NCBI RefSeq assembly: GCF_947492405.1
Contig: NZ_CANLMP010000008.1
Span: 124,001 to 188,000 of the forward strand
Reading direction: 5' to 3'
Length of the DNA stretch: 64,000 nt
From: an uncultured Aquimarina sp.
Lineage (GTDB): Bacteria; Bacteroidota; Bacteroidia; Flavobacteriales; Flavobacteriaceae
Part shown: positions 34,819 to 42,868 of the stretch, piece by piece
Numbering within the stretch: the first letter of the stretch is position 1
Layout of the letters: every line of letters starts with the position of its first letter
The notes under the pieces: model-generated
The model's input: the letters and a program-made list of their open reading frames with translations, nothing else
What the model was told of the DNA's origin: nothing
Databases searched by the model: none
Translations under genes and position numbers: made by a program

Positions 34819-36432
34819 TTAGTACCCTTCGTTTTGGGTAAGATTTGGATTTGCTGATAAACTCGTAGCAGGTATAGGATATAATTCTCTAAATGCTGGT
34901 ATAGCAATTCCATTTGGTGAATTTCCTTTTAAAGACCAGTTATAAGCACCTCCACTATAAAGACCAAATCTTCTTAGATCTTGTCTTCGGTGAAGTTCCC
35001 AATATAGTTCTCTTGCTCTTTCATCAATGATGAAATCTAAGGTCATATCTCCTGAAGCAATATTTGGAGCATTTGCTCTACTTCTTAAATCATTAATATA
35101 ACCTAATGCAGTTGCATCACTACCTCCACCACCTCTCAGGGTAGCTTCTGCGTACATAAGATATACGTCACCTAATCTAAACATAGGAAAATCTACATCC
35201 GAAAATTGAATATCTGATCCAGGTCCTCCGGTAGATGTAACGTTAGAGTATTTTTCTAAAACATATCCTTGGTCTCTGTCTTCTACATCTAGAATAGTTG
35301 CAGGTCTACGATCTGTAATGATAGTATTTCTTACATCATTAGTAAAATCATCACCGTCAAATTTACTAGCAAACTGAGGAGAGATTCTTATGGCTCCTCC
35401 CCATCCACCAGCAGCTACTCCTAGATTTGCACCATTTTGTTCAATACTTCCTACTGCACCATTAGTCATTACTGTAGTAGGACCAAAGTTTTGTACGAAC
35501 TGTCCATCAGAAATAATTGAAAATATAATCTCGTTAGCAGCTTGATTTGCATCATTATCTCCTCTAAAAAGATTTTTATAATCATCTGCCAAAGTGTATC
35601 CTCCATCAATAATTCTCTCACAGTATGTAATACAATCACTGTAGCGATTGCTAGAAATATATACCTCAGCGTTTAAATACATTTTAGCAAGGATCATCCA
35701 CGCTAAACCTTTATCAGCTCTTCCAGTTACATTTTGTCTTGTATCAACTAAGCTAGGTTCGATTTCAGTTAGTTCATCTTCTATAAATGTAAAAAGTTGG
35801 TTATTGTCATATTGTGGAGCTGCAAAATTACCAATAGGATCATTTTCTGTAATAAATGGTGCTTTTCCGAAAGTGTCTAGCATATGATAGTATGCAAGTG
35901 CTCTTAATAATCGAGCTTCAGCCCTAAAGGTAGCTATCTCTGTTCTTAATTCGCCACTTACTCCTCTTGCATCTAACTGAGCATCCGTAGTTTGACGAAG
36001 GTAATCATTTACTAACGCAACAGAGAACATAACTCTACTAAAGAATCCTCTTACAATGGTGTTTTGCGCTGACCATCTATGTATTTGGAGTTCATGAACA
36101 TTTCCCGCTTCATCATTAATATATGACCAAACGATTTCATCGGTAGAAAACGTATTCAGGTTCATTAAACCACGTCCATATTGACTCGTACCTGCATCAA
36201 CACCATCTAGGTTTGAAGATGTAGGTCCATTAGAACCAGTAAGTGTTAGGTTTCCATAAATACCAGCTAAAGCTTGCTGATAAGATGCTGGATCCGCATA
36301 AAATTCTTCAATTGAAGAAGAATCATCATCTAACAATGTCTGATTCAGATCATCTGTACAAGCATTCATAAAGATAACAGTTGCTATCAATACAAGATGC
36401 TTGAAATAATTTGTTTTAAAATTCATTTTCAT
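34819..36432 (-). CDS. SusD/RagB-family glycan-binding lipoprotein
   Basis: A 537-residue outer-membrane lipoprotein (lipobox IFMNAC, followed by TDDLNQ) that caps the SusC channel and captures maltodextrins. The SusD fold is clear from the TPR-like helices (AEARLLRALAYYHMLDTFG), MILAKMYLNAEVYI, FPMFRLGDVYLMYAEA, the LDFIIDERARELYWELHRR helix typical of the C-terminal half, and the ending REAYPIPATSL-like segment (FRELYPIPATSLSANP). It is only 4 bases after the SusC stop, so the pair is translationally linked. Confidence 0.96.
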   Translation of the reverse strand: MKMNFKTNYFKHLVLIATVIFMNACTDDLNQTLLDDDSSSIEEFYADPASYQQALAGIYGNLTLTGSNGPTSSNLDGVDAGTSQYGRGLMNLNTFSTDEIVWSYINDEAGNVHELQIHRWSAQNTIVRGFFSRVMFSVALVNDYLRQTTDAQLDARGVSGELRTEIATFRAEARLLRALAYYHMLDTFGKAPFITENDPIGNFAAPQYDNNQLFTFIEDELTEIEPSLVDTRQNVTGRADKGLAWMILAKMYLNAEVYISSNRYSDCITYCERIIDGGYTLADDYKNLFRGDNDANQAANEIIFSIISDGQFVQNFGPTTVMTNGAVGSIEQNGANLGVAAGGWGGAIRISPQFASKFDGDDFTNDVRNTIITDRRPATILDVEDRDQGYVLEKYSNVTSTGGPGSDIQFSDVDFPMFRLGDVYLMYAEATLRGGGGSDATALGYINDLRSRANAPNIASGDMTLDFIIDERARELYWELHRRQDLRRFGLYSGGAYNWSLKGNSPNGIAIPAFRELYPIPATSLSANPNLTQNEGY

Positions 36433-36436
36433 AGCA

Positions 36437-39376
36437 TTAAAATTTTACATTAGCACCCATTAGGAATGTTCGTGGTCTTGGATAGATTGTATTGTCAATT
36501 CCTCCAAATACTTCAGGATCCAGTCCACTGTATTCTGTAATTACAAATACATTTTGAACTCCTGTCCATAATCTAAAAGAAGAGGTTTCTCCTAAAAATT
36601 TATTGAAGGTATATCCTAAAGTTACGTTATCCATTCTTAAAAACGAAGCATTTTCTATAAATATGTCTGAGACAATGTTGTTCCCTGAAGTACTATTAAA
36701 GTTGTTATTTAATACCGAAGTTGGGATGTTACCTATCTGCGTACCATCAGCTAAGAGATTAAACTGACCTAATGATGAGTCTACATTATTATATAAATAA
36801 TTACCTAGACTAGCTCTTAGATTGAACGAAAAGTCAAAACCTTTATAATTTAAATTCGATTGGAATCCCATGGTAACATCAGCAACCGGGTTTCTGTAAA
36901 TATATCTATCTAGATTGTTGATTACATTATCTCCATTAAGGTCTACAAAAGCACCCTCGATAGGAGCACCATTAGCATCATATACTTGCTTGAATGCAAA
37001 AAATGAATTAGGAGCAAAACCTTCACGGTGTATTTGAGCAGTTCCTCCGGTTCCACCGCCAATACCACCTACTAGGATATCTGCACCGAGCGCTAGAGCT
37101 TCTATTTCTTGATCTAGGTAAGCAACATTATAGTTGATATTCCAAGAGAAATCTTTTTTGTCAATGATTGCTGCGTCTACAGAGAATTCAATCCCTTCTG
37201 TTATTAAATCTCCTACATTTTGTTCGATGGCATTCGTAAAGTTACTACCATCAGCAACAGGCGCATCTACTAAAAGATCGGTAGTTTCTTTTCTAAATAC
37301 ATCAAGAGATCCATTAATTCGTCCATTAAAAAGACCAAAATCAATCCCTGCATTGTAGGTTGTTGCAGTCTCCCAGGTTAAATTAGGATTTAGACCGGTG
37401 GGTACTGTAACTGTTACTAATTCACCATTAATAATATATTGCGATGTAGGTTGCCCATTTACTACACTTGATGCAAATGATAATTTGCTACCACCTATAT
37501 CTTGCTGTCCTGTAACACCATATCCCAATCGTAGTTTAAGATTACTTAGAGTTTGGGAATCTGCTAAGAAGTTTTCATCAGAAATATTCCAGGCAAATGC
37601 TGCTGCCGGGAAATTACCCCATCTGTTTTCTTCGCTAAACCTTGATGTCCCATCTCTTCTATAAGATAGAGTAAACAAATACTTTTCATTAATAGAGAAA
37701 TTTGCTCTCCCAAAAAAAGCAAGAAGAACTAGATTAGGATCTGTAGTAAAGTCAGGGATAGTACTTTCATTATCATCTCTTTGTTCATTGGTAGTAAATC
37801 TATCTACTTCAAATTTTTGATAAGAATAACCACCTGTTACATCTAAGCCAATGCTTCCTATATCCTTTTTATAATTTAAAAAACCATCAAAAAGTGTGTT
37901 TTTTCTATACTGTGTTTCATCAACTCTTGATCCTACAAACGTACCATCGTCTAATCGTATACTACTGATACTTTCTCTGGATAATTCATTGAATTCTTCA
38001 CTATCTGTTTCGTCAAAACCAACATTAACAGTACCTGTTAGCTCTGGGAAAGAAGGCAAAGCATAGCTTACTTTGAAATTACCATAAATTCTCTGAACTT
38101 CACTACGGTTTTCTCTTTGTAATAACGCGGCAACTGGATTTCTTGTCCCATTAAGAGGAGTTATATTACCACTACCGTCATCAGTGAAGTATTCGTTGAA
38201 ACCTCCAAAAGGAGATGTTGGATCATATATAGGTTGAGTTGGATTAAAACGTATAGCAGCGCCTTCCTGGCCACCTGCAAATCTGTTTTTCTCCCAAGAC
38301 GCATTAGCGTTTAAGTTTATTTTTAAACTACCGTTAAGTAATGTAGGGTTTAGAACTAAAGAGGCTGAACTTCTTTCGAATTCACTAGTTAACCTTAAAC
38401 CTGGTTGGTTTAAATGACCCAATGATAATCTAACAGGAAGAACATCAAATAATGATCCTCTAATGGATAGATTGTTGTCTGTAGAAACTACACTTTTATA
38501 AATTTCTTCTTGCCAATCAGTATTAGCATTACCTAATAACCCAATATCCTGAGGTCTTCTTTCTGCTATCAAAGCTCTATACTCATCTGCAGAAAAAACA
38601 TCTATGGTTTTAGGTAAGGTAAATAAACCACTCTGAAAGTTATAATCTACTTTTAAACCCTTGCTACCTTTTATTGTTTCGATAATAATAACCCCCGCAG
38701 AAGCTCTATTTCCATAAATAGCAGTTGCAGATGCATCTTTTAATACTGTAAAAGATTTTATATTATTAGGGTTAATTGTTGATAGAATAGATCTTGCTCC
38801 TTTAGCATTTTCGTTACTTAAAGGGAGACCATCTACAACAATAAGTGGATCGTTAGAGGCATTTAATGAACCTCCACCTCGAATACGAATGTTGGAATTT
38901 CCTCCTGGATCTCCTGGTGTGTTGATTACTACACCAGCAACACGACCATTTAAAAGGTTTTCTGGAGTCACAATATTACCACTGTTAAAATCATCAGCAG
39001 TTACTGTACTTACAGAACCTGTTAAATCTTTCTTTCTGGCAGCACCATAACCAATGACTACTACCTGCTCTAGTTCTGCTGCATCTTCCTGTAACGCAAC
39101 ATCGATTCTTTCAGTTCCGGAATAAGTAAATTCCTGAGGAAGAAAGCCTACATAGGAAAATTCAATGACATCCCCATTGTTTACTCCGTTTAAAACGTAA
39201 TTTCCATCAAAATCAGTAGAAGTTCCGTTTGTTGTTCCCTTTAGTATGATATTAACACCGGGGATCGGTTGACCATTTCCAGCATCAGTAACAGTACCAC
39301 TGACCGATGACTGTGCAAAAAAGCTCATTGGTATCAACCACAATAAAAACAATGCGCTTTTAGTAAATGTTTTCAT
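36437..39376 (-). CDS. SusC-family TonB-dependent outer-membrane transporter
   Basis: A 979-residue TonB-dependent receptor. A signal peptide ends near FAQS. The CarboxypepD_reg-like domain (about 24-100, SSVSGTVTDAGNGQPIPGVN) and the plug domain follow, with the VVIGYGAARKKDLTGSV TonB-box-like segment, GGSLNASNDPLIVVDG and DASATAIYGNRASAGVI. The rest is a beta-barrel ending in GANVKF with a terminal Phe. It imports maltodextrins with SusD, powered by TonB. It is first in the minus-strand operon, divergent from the LacI-type regulator gene, with a 225-base control region between. Confidence 0.97.
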   Translation of the reverse strand: MKTFTKSALFLLWLIPMSFFAQSSVSGTVTDAGNGQPIPGVNIILKGTTNGTSTDFDGNYVLNGVNNGDVIEFSYVGFLPQEFTYSGTERIDVALQEDAAELEQVVVIGYGAARKKDLTGSVSTVTADDFNSGNIVTPENLLNGRVAGVVINTPGDPGGNSNIRIRGGGSLNASNDPLIVVDGLPLSNENAKGARSILSTINPNNIKSFTVLKDASATAIYGNRASAGVIIIETIKGSKGLKVDYNFQSGLFTLPKTIDVFSADEYRALIAERRPQDIGLLGNANTDWQEEIYKSVVSTDNNLSIRGSLFDVLPVRLSLGHLNQPGLRLTSEFERSSASLVLNPTLLNGSLKINLNANASWEKNRFAGGQEGAAIRFNPTQPIYDPTSPFGGFNEYFTDDGSGNITPLNGTRNPVAALLQRENRSEVQRIYGNFKVSYALPSFPELTGTVNVGFDETDSEEFNELSRESISSIRLDDGTFVGSRVDETQYRKNTLFDGFLNYKKDIGSIGLDVTGGYSYQKFEVDRFTTNEQRDDNESTIPDFTTDPNLVLLAFFGRANFSINEKYLFTLSYRRDGTSRFSEENRWGNFPAAAFAWNISDENFLADSQTLSNLKLRLGYGVTGQQDIGGSKLSFASSVVNGQPTSQYIINGELVTVTVPTGLNPNLTWETATTYNAGIDFGLFNGRINGSLDVFRKETTDLLVDAPVADGSNFTNAIEQNVGDLITEGIEFSVDAAIIDKKDFSWNINYNVAYLDQEIEALALGADILVGGIGGGTGGTAQIHREGFAPNSFFAFKQVYDANGAPIEGAFVDLNGDNVINNLDRYIYRNPVADVTMGFQSNLNYKGFDFSFNLRASLGNYLYNNVDSSLGQFNLLADGTQIGNIPTSVLNNNFNSTSGNNIVSDIFIENASFLRMDNVTLGYTFNKFLGETSSFRLWTGVQNVFVITEYSGLDPEVFGGIDNTIYPRPRTFLMGANVKF

Positions 39377-39409
39377 ATAAATTTAAATTAGTTTTTAATT
39401 GTTTTTAGC

Positions 39410-39427
39410 CTTATATTTTCACTTTCT
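39410..39427. repeat. 18-nt direct repeat, copy 1
   Basis: cttatattttcactttct occurs here, upstream of susC, and again at 40680-40697, upstream of the sugar transporter gene. Both are in the same absolute orientation on either side of the lacI gene. Confidence 0.6.
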
Positions 39428-39486
39428 GAAAGCCAATGTATGTAAAATCTATGTTAAATTTGAGCTACGGTGTAGCCGTAACCTTA

Positions 39487-39500
39487 CGAAAACGTTTGCG
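39487..39500. promoter_or_regulatory. LacI-family operator-like palindrome in the susC-lacI intergenic region
   Basis: cgaaaacgtttgcg is a near-perfect inverted repeat centred on a CG step (aaacgttt core), the form typical of LacI/CcpA-type operators. It lies between the divergent susC and lacI-type genes, 110 bases from the susC ATG. A matching core occurs upstream of pfkA at 52062. Confidence 0.6.
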
Positions 39501-39601
39501 TGTGGATAACTTTTAAAATTATGTTAAAATTTTAAGGGTAATTGTGATCATATCGCATATTTTCGCAACAAATTTTAACTTTTAATAAAAATTCAAGGGA
39601 A

Positions 39602-40624
39602 ATGAAGCAAAAAGTTACGTTAAAACAAATAGCAAAAGAACTAGATGTGTCTATCTCAACAGTGTCAAAAGCATTAAAAGATAGTGTAGAGATAAGTTTA
39701 GATACTCGACAAAAGGTAAAAGCTTTCGCTAAGTTGTATAATTATAAGCCTAACAACATTGCACTTAGCCTGAAAAACAGAAAAACCAAAACAATTGGAG
39801 TCATAATTCCTGAGATTGTTCATCATTTTTTTACTACGGTAATTGGAGGTGTTGAGAAGGTTGCCAATGAAAAAGGCTATAATGTAATTATATGTTCTTC
39901 AAACAATTCTTTTGATAAAGAAGTAATTAACCTGGAAATGCTAGCCAGCGGAAGCGCTGATGGTTTTATTCTATCCGTCGCAAAAGAAACACAACAAAAA
40001 AAGGATTATCATCATATAGAAGAAACAATGAGTCAAGGGATGCCAGTCGTACTTTTTGACAGGATAATTGACGAGCTTGTGTGTGATAAGGTGATTATTG
40101 ATGATGGAAAAGGTGCTCAGACAGCCACTAATCACTTGTTATCTTTAGGATGTAAAAAGATAGCTATTCTTACAACTGTAGATTACATAAGTGTGGGTAA
40201 GCTTAGAACCAATGGGTATTTAAGAGCATTAAGAGCTTATGATATTACTGCTCGTGAAGACTATATTCTAAAAATAGAAGATATTGATAATTGCGAATCA
40301 GAAATTTCAGATTTCCTTGAAGATAAAGATGTGGATGCAATTTTTGCTGTTAATGAACTATTTGCAGTAACTGCAGCAAGAGTTCTAAATGAACAAGGTA
40401 AAAAAGTGCCTGATGATGTATCTATTGTAGGGTTTACAGATGGTATATTATCAAAGCATTTTATCCCTAGTTTAACAACAATCAGTCAGCACGGAGAAGA
40501 AATGGGTGTAAGAGCAGCAAAGCTTCTTATAGACAAGCTTGAAGGGGAAGAAGATATTCCCGAAGAATATAAAACGGTAATCATAGATACCAGCTTGATC
40601 CAAAGGCAATCCACAAAAAAATAA
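39602..40624 (+). CDS. LacI-family transcriptional regulator of the maltodextrin locus
   Basis: A 340-residue regulator. The N-terminal LacI helix-turn-helix reads TLKQIAKELDVSISTVSKAL with the hinge helix NNIALSLKNRKT. The periplasmic-binding-protein-like effector domain follows (TIGVIIPEIVHHFFTTVIGG through DDVSIVGFTDGILS and SLTTISQHGEEMG). The effector is probably maltose, maltodextrin or a phosphosugar. It stands between the divergent susCDE operon and the intracellular maltose genes and is the natural regulator of both. A palindromic operator lies 101 bases before its ATG, so autoregulation is likely. Confidence 0.95.
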   Translation: MKQKVTLKQIAKELDVSISTVSKALKDSVEISLDTRQKVKAFAKLYNYKPNNIALSLKNRKTKTIGVIIPEIVHHFFTTVIGGVEKVANEKGYNVIICSSNNSFDKEVINLEMLASGSADGFILSVAKETQQKKDYHHIEETMSQGMPVVLFDRIIDELVCDKVIIDDGKGAQTATNHLLSLGCKKIAILTTVDYISVGKLRTNGYLRALRAYDITAREDYILKIEDIDNCESEISDFLEDKDVDAIFAVNELFAVTAARVLNEQGKKVPDDVSIVGFTDGILSKHFIPSLTTISQHGEEMGVRAAKLLIDKLEGEEDIPEEYKTVIIDTSLIQRQSTKK

Positions 40625-40658
40625 CACACTAAAAACTATTTTATTTAAAATATTATAA

Positions 40659-40666
40659 TATATTTG
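40659..40666 (+). promoter_or_regulatory. Bacteroidota-type -7 promoter box upstream of the sugar transporter gene
   Basis: tatatttg matches the TAnnTTTG -7 consensus exactly and would give a leader of about 85 bases before the transporter ATG. No clear TTG -33 element is seen at the right spacing, so this is tentative. Confidence 0.4.
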
Positions 40667-40679
40667 ATCCCTATCAGAA

Positions 40680-40697
40680 CTTATATTTTCACTTTCT
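40680..40697. repeat. 18-nt direct repeat, copy 2
   Basis: An exact copy of the 18 bases at 39410-39427. It lies in the predicted leader of the sugar transporter gene, just after the -7 box at 40659. Confidence 0.6.
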
Positions 40698-40756
40698 ACT
40701 AAAATAAGTTTTGATGAGTGTACGCGCTTATCAAGTAATAATCAAACATTTACTTA

Positions 40757-42112
40757 ATGAACAAGCGTAAGCTAAGTTTCTGGGAAATATGGAACATGAG
40801 TTTCGGTTTCTTAGGAATACAAATGGGATTTGCTTTACAGAATGCAAATGCTAGTCGAATACTACAAATTTTTGGAGCGGATGTTCATGAATTATCATGG
40901 TTTTGGATTGTTGCTCCGTTAACAGGTTTAATAGTTCAGCCAATAATAGGATATTACAGTGATAAAACTTGGACTCGTTTAGGACGTAGAAGGCCATTTT
41001 TTCTTACGGGAGCTATTCTTGCATCTATTGGGCTTTTATTAATGCCTAATGCAGATATGTTTACTGCATTTTTACCATCGTTGTGGGTAGGAGCAGGAAT
41101 GCTTATGATAATGGATGCTTCATTTAATGTTGCAATGGAACCATTTCGTGCCTTAGTTGCAGATAATTTACCTTCTGATCAGCGTACACTTGGTTTCAGT
41201 GTTCAGACTATTTTAATTGGAATAGGAGCTGTTATTGGTTCTTGGTTACCATATGTACTTGCGAATTGGTTTAATGTATCTAATGAAGCACAAGTAGGTG
41301 AAGTACCATTACATTTGCTGTTATCCTTTATTATCGGAGCTGTTGTTTTAGTTAGTAGTATCTTATTAACTGTATTTACAACAAAAGAGTATTCCCCTGA
41401 AGAACTTAGTCAATTTGATGAAGATCCTGAAGAAATTATAGAAGAAGAGAAGTCTTCGTTAATGAATATTTTTTCGGATTTTAGAAAGATGCCGTTAACT
41501 ATGAAACAGTTAAGCGGTGTTCAATTCTTTTCTTGGTTTGGATTATTTGGTATGTGGGTTTTTTCTACACCAGCGATAGCACATCATGTATATGGATTGC
41601 CACTAGATGATCATAGTAGCGAAGCATATCAAAATGCAGGTGATTGGGTAGGTGTATTATTTGGAGTGTATAATGCTGTATCTGCTGTATTCGCATTCTT
41701 TCTCCCTTATATTGCTCTTAAAATAGGGAGAAAATTGACACATTCAGTTTCTTTAGTGATAGGTGGACTGGGACTTATATCAATTTACTTAGTGCCTAAC
41801 GAAGATTGGTTAATGCTATCTATGGTAGGTATTGGAATTGCCTGGGCAAGTATTTTGGCAATGCCATATGCTATATTAGCAGGCTCAATACCAGCAAGGA
41901 AAATGGGAGTTTATATGGGAATATTTAATTTCTTCATCGTGCTTCCACAAATTATTAATGCCATTATTGGTGGACCTGTAGTAAAATATTTTTATGGAGG
42001 TAATCCTATTTACGCTTTAGTGATTAGTGGTATTTCATTTATAATCGCAGCCTTATTGGTTGTTAGAGTGAAAGATGTGGACGATAAGACTTTATTAAAC
42101 AAAATTAACTAG
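40757..42112 (+). CDS. MFS sugar transporter (SLC45/maltose-type)
   Basis: A 451-residue protein with twelve hydrophobic helices. The SLC45/GPH-like signature is clear: MSFGFLGIQMGFALQNANAS, the cytosolic loop GYYSDKTWTRLGRRRPFF, MLMIMDASFNVAMEPFRALV and a central acidic loop (DEDPEEIIEEEKSS). Family members move maltose or other disaccharides across the inner membrane by cation symport. Position fits: it is followed 6 bases later by beta-phosphoglucomutase and then maltose phosphorylase, so it should import periplasmic maltose. Confidence 0.92.
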   Translation: MNKRKLSFWEIWNMSFGFLGIQMGFALQNANASRILQIFGADVHELSWFWIVAPLTGLIVQPIIGYYSDKTWTRLGRRRPFFLTGAILASIGLLLMPNADMFTAFLPSLWVGAGMLMIMDASFNVAMEPFRALVADNLPSDQRTLGFSVQTILIGIGAVIGSWLPYVLANWFNVSNEAQVGEVPLHLLLSFIIGAVVLVSSILLTVFTTKEYSPEELSQFDEDPEEIIEEEKSSLMNIFSDFRKMPLTMKQLSGVQFFSWFGLFGMWVFSTPAIAHHVYGLPLDDHSSEAYQNAGDWVGVLFGVYNAVSAVFAFFLPYIALKIGRKLTHSVSLVIGGLGLISIYLVPNEDWLMLSMVGIGIAWASILAMPYAILAGSIPARKMGVYMGIFNFFIVLPQIINAIIGGPVVKYFYGGNPIYALVISGISFIIAALLVVRVKDVDDKTLLNKIN

Positions 42113-42118
42113 TAGAGA

Positions 42119-42784
42119 ATGACAAAAAAAGCATTCATATTTGATCTAGATGGTGTCATAGTAGACACAGCTAAATACCATTTTTTAGCATGGCAAAATT
42201 TAGCCAACGGTCTTGGTATATCTTTTTCTGAGGAACAAAACGAACAACTAAAAGGAGTTAGCCGAATACGATCTTTAGAAAAAATTTTAGAATGGGGAAA
42301 TAAAACCATTTCAGAAGAAGAATTTACAACCTTAATGGCCAAAAAGAATGAAGAATATCTAAATTATATTGAGACCATGGATACATCCGAAATTCTTCCG
42401 GACGTACCTAGAGTTTTAGAATATCTTTTAACCAAAGATCAAGCTGTAGCACTGGGTTCTGCCAGTAAGAATGCAAGGATTATTTTGGATAAGGTATTAT
42501 TAAAAGAGAAATTTCATGCTATTGTAGATGGTACGGATGTGTCAAAAGCAAAACCGGATCCCGAAGTATTTTTAATTGGAGCGCAAAAACTGGGGGTAGC
42601 TCCTAAAGATTGTGTCGTTTTTGAAGATTCAGTAGCAGGAATTCAAGCTGCTAATATTGCCAATATGATAAGTATTGGTATTGGAGATGCAAATGTTTTA
42701 CATGAAGCGGATTACATATTTAATAATTTTACAGAAATTACAGAAGAGTTTATTAACCAATTAGTTATAACCGAAAAAGTTTGA
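42119..42784 (+). CDS. pgmB: Beta-phosphoglucomutase
   Basis: A 221-residue HAD-superfamily enzyme converting beta-D-glucose-1-phosphate to glucose-6-phosphate. The motif FDLDGVIVDTAKYHFLAW has the nucleophile and acid/base Asp pair. LKGVSRIRSLEKIL belongs to the cap and matches PgmB. ALGSASKNAR is motif II, SKAKPDPEVFLIGA carries the motif III Lys, and FEDSVAGIQAA is motif IV. It sits between the maltose transporter and the GH65 phosphorylase that makes its substrate. Confidence 0.96.
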   Translation: MTKKAFIFDLDGVIVDTAKYHFLAWQNLANGLGISFSEEQNEQLKGVSRIRSLEKILEWGNKTISEEEFTTLMAKKNEEYLNYIETMDTSEILPDVPRVLEYLLTKDQAVALGSASKNARIILDKVLLKEKFHAIVDGTDVSKAKPDPEVFLIGAQKLGVAPKDCVVFEDSVAGIQAANIANMISIGIGDANVLHEADYIFNNFTEITEEFINQLVITEKV

Positions 42785-42786
42785 GA

Positions 42787-42842
42787 ATAATAAGGAGTCG
42801 CCTGAGTAAATACAATGTTTGATACTTAGGCAAGTCTCCTTA
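42787..42842 (+). other. Intercistronic imperfect hairpin between pgmB and GH65 gene
   Basis: aaggag...gcctgagta is complementary to tacttaggc...ctcctt with an internal bulge. There is no strong T run after it on the plus strand, so an mRNA-stability or weak attenuator role is more likely than full termination. Confidence 0.5.
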
Positions 42843-42868
42843 GCAACTAAAAATAAAAAAGAGAACCG

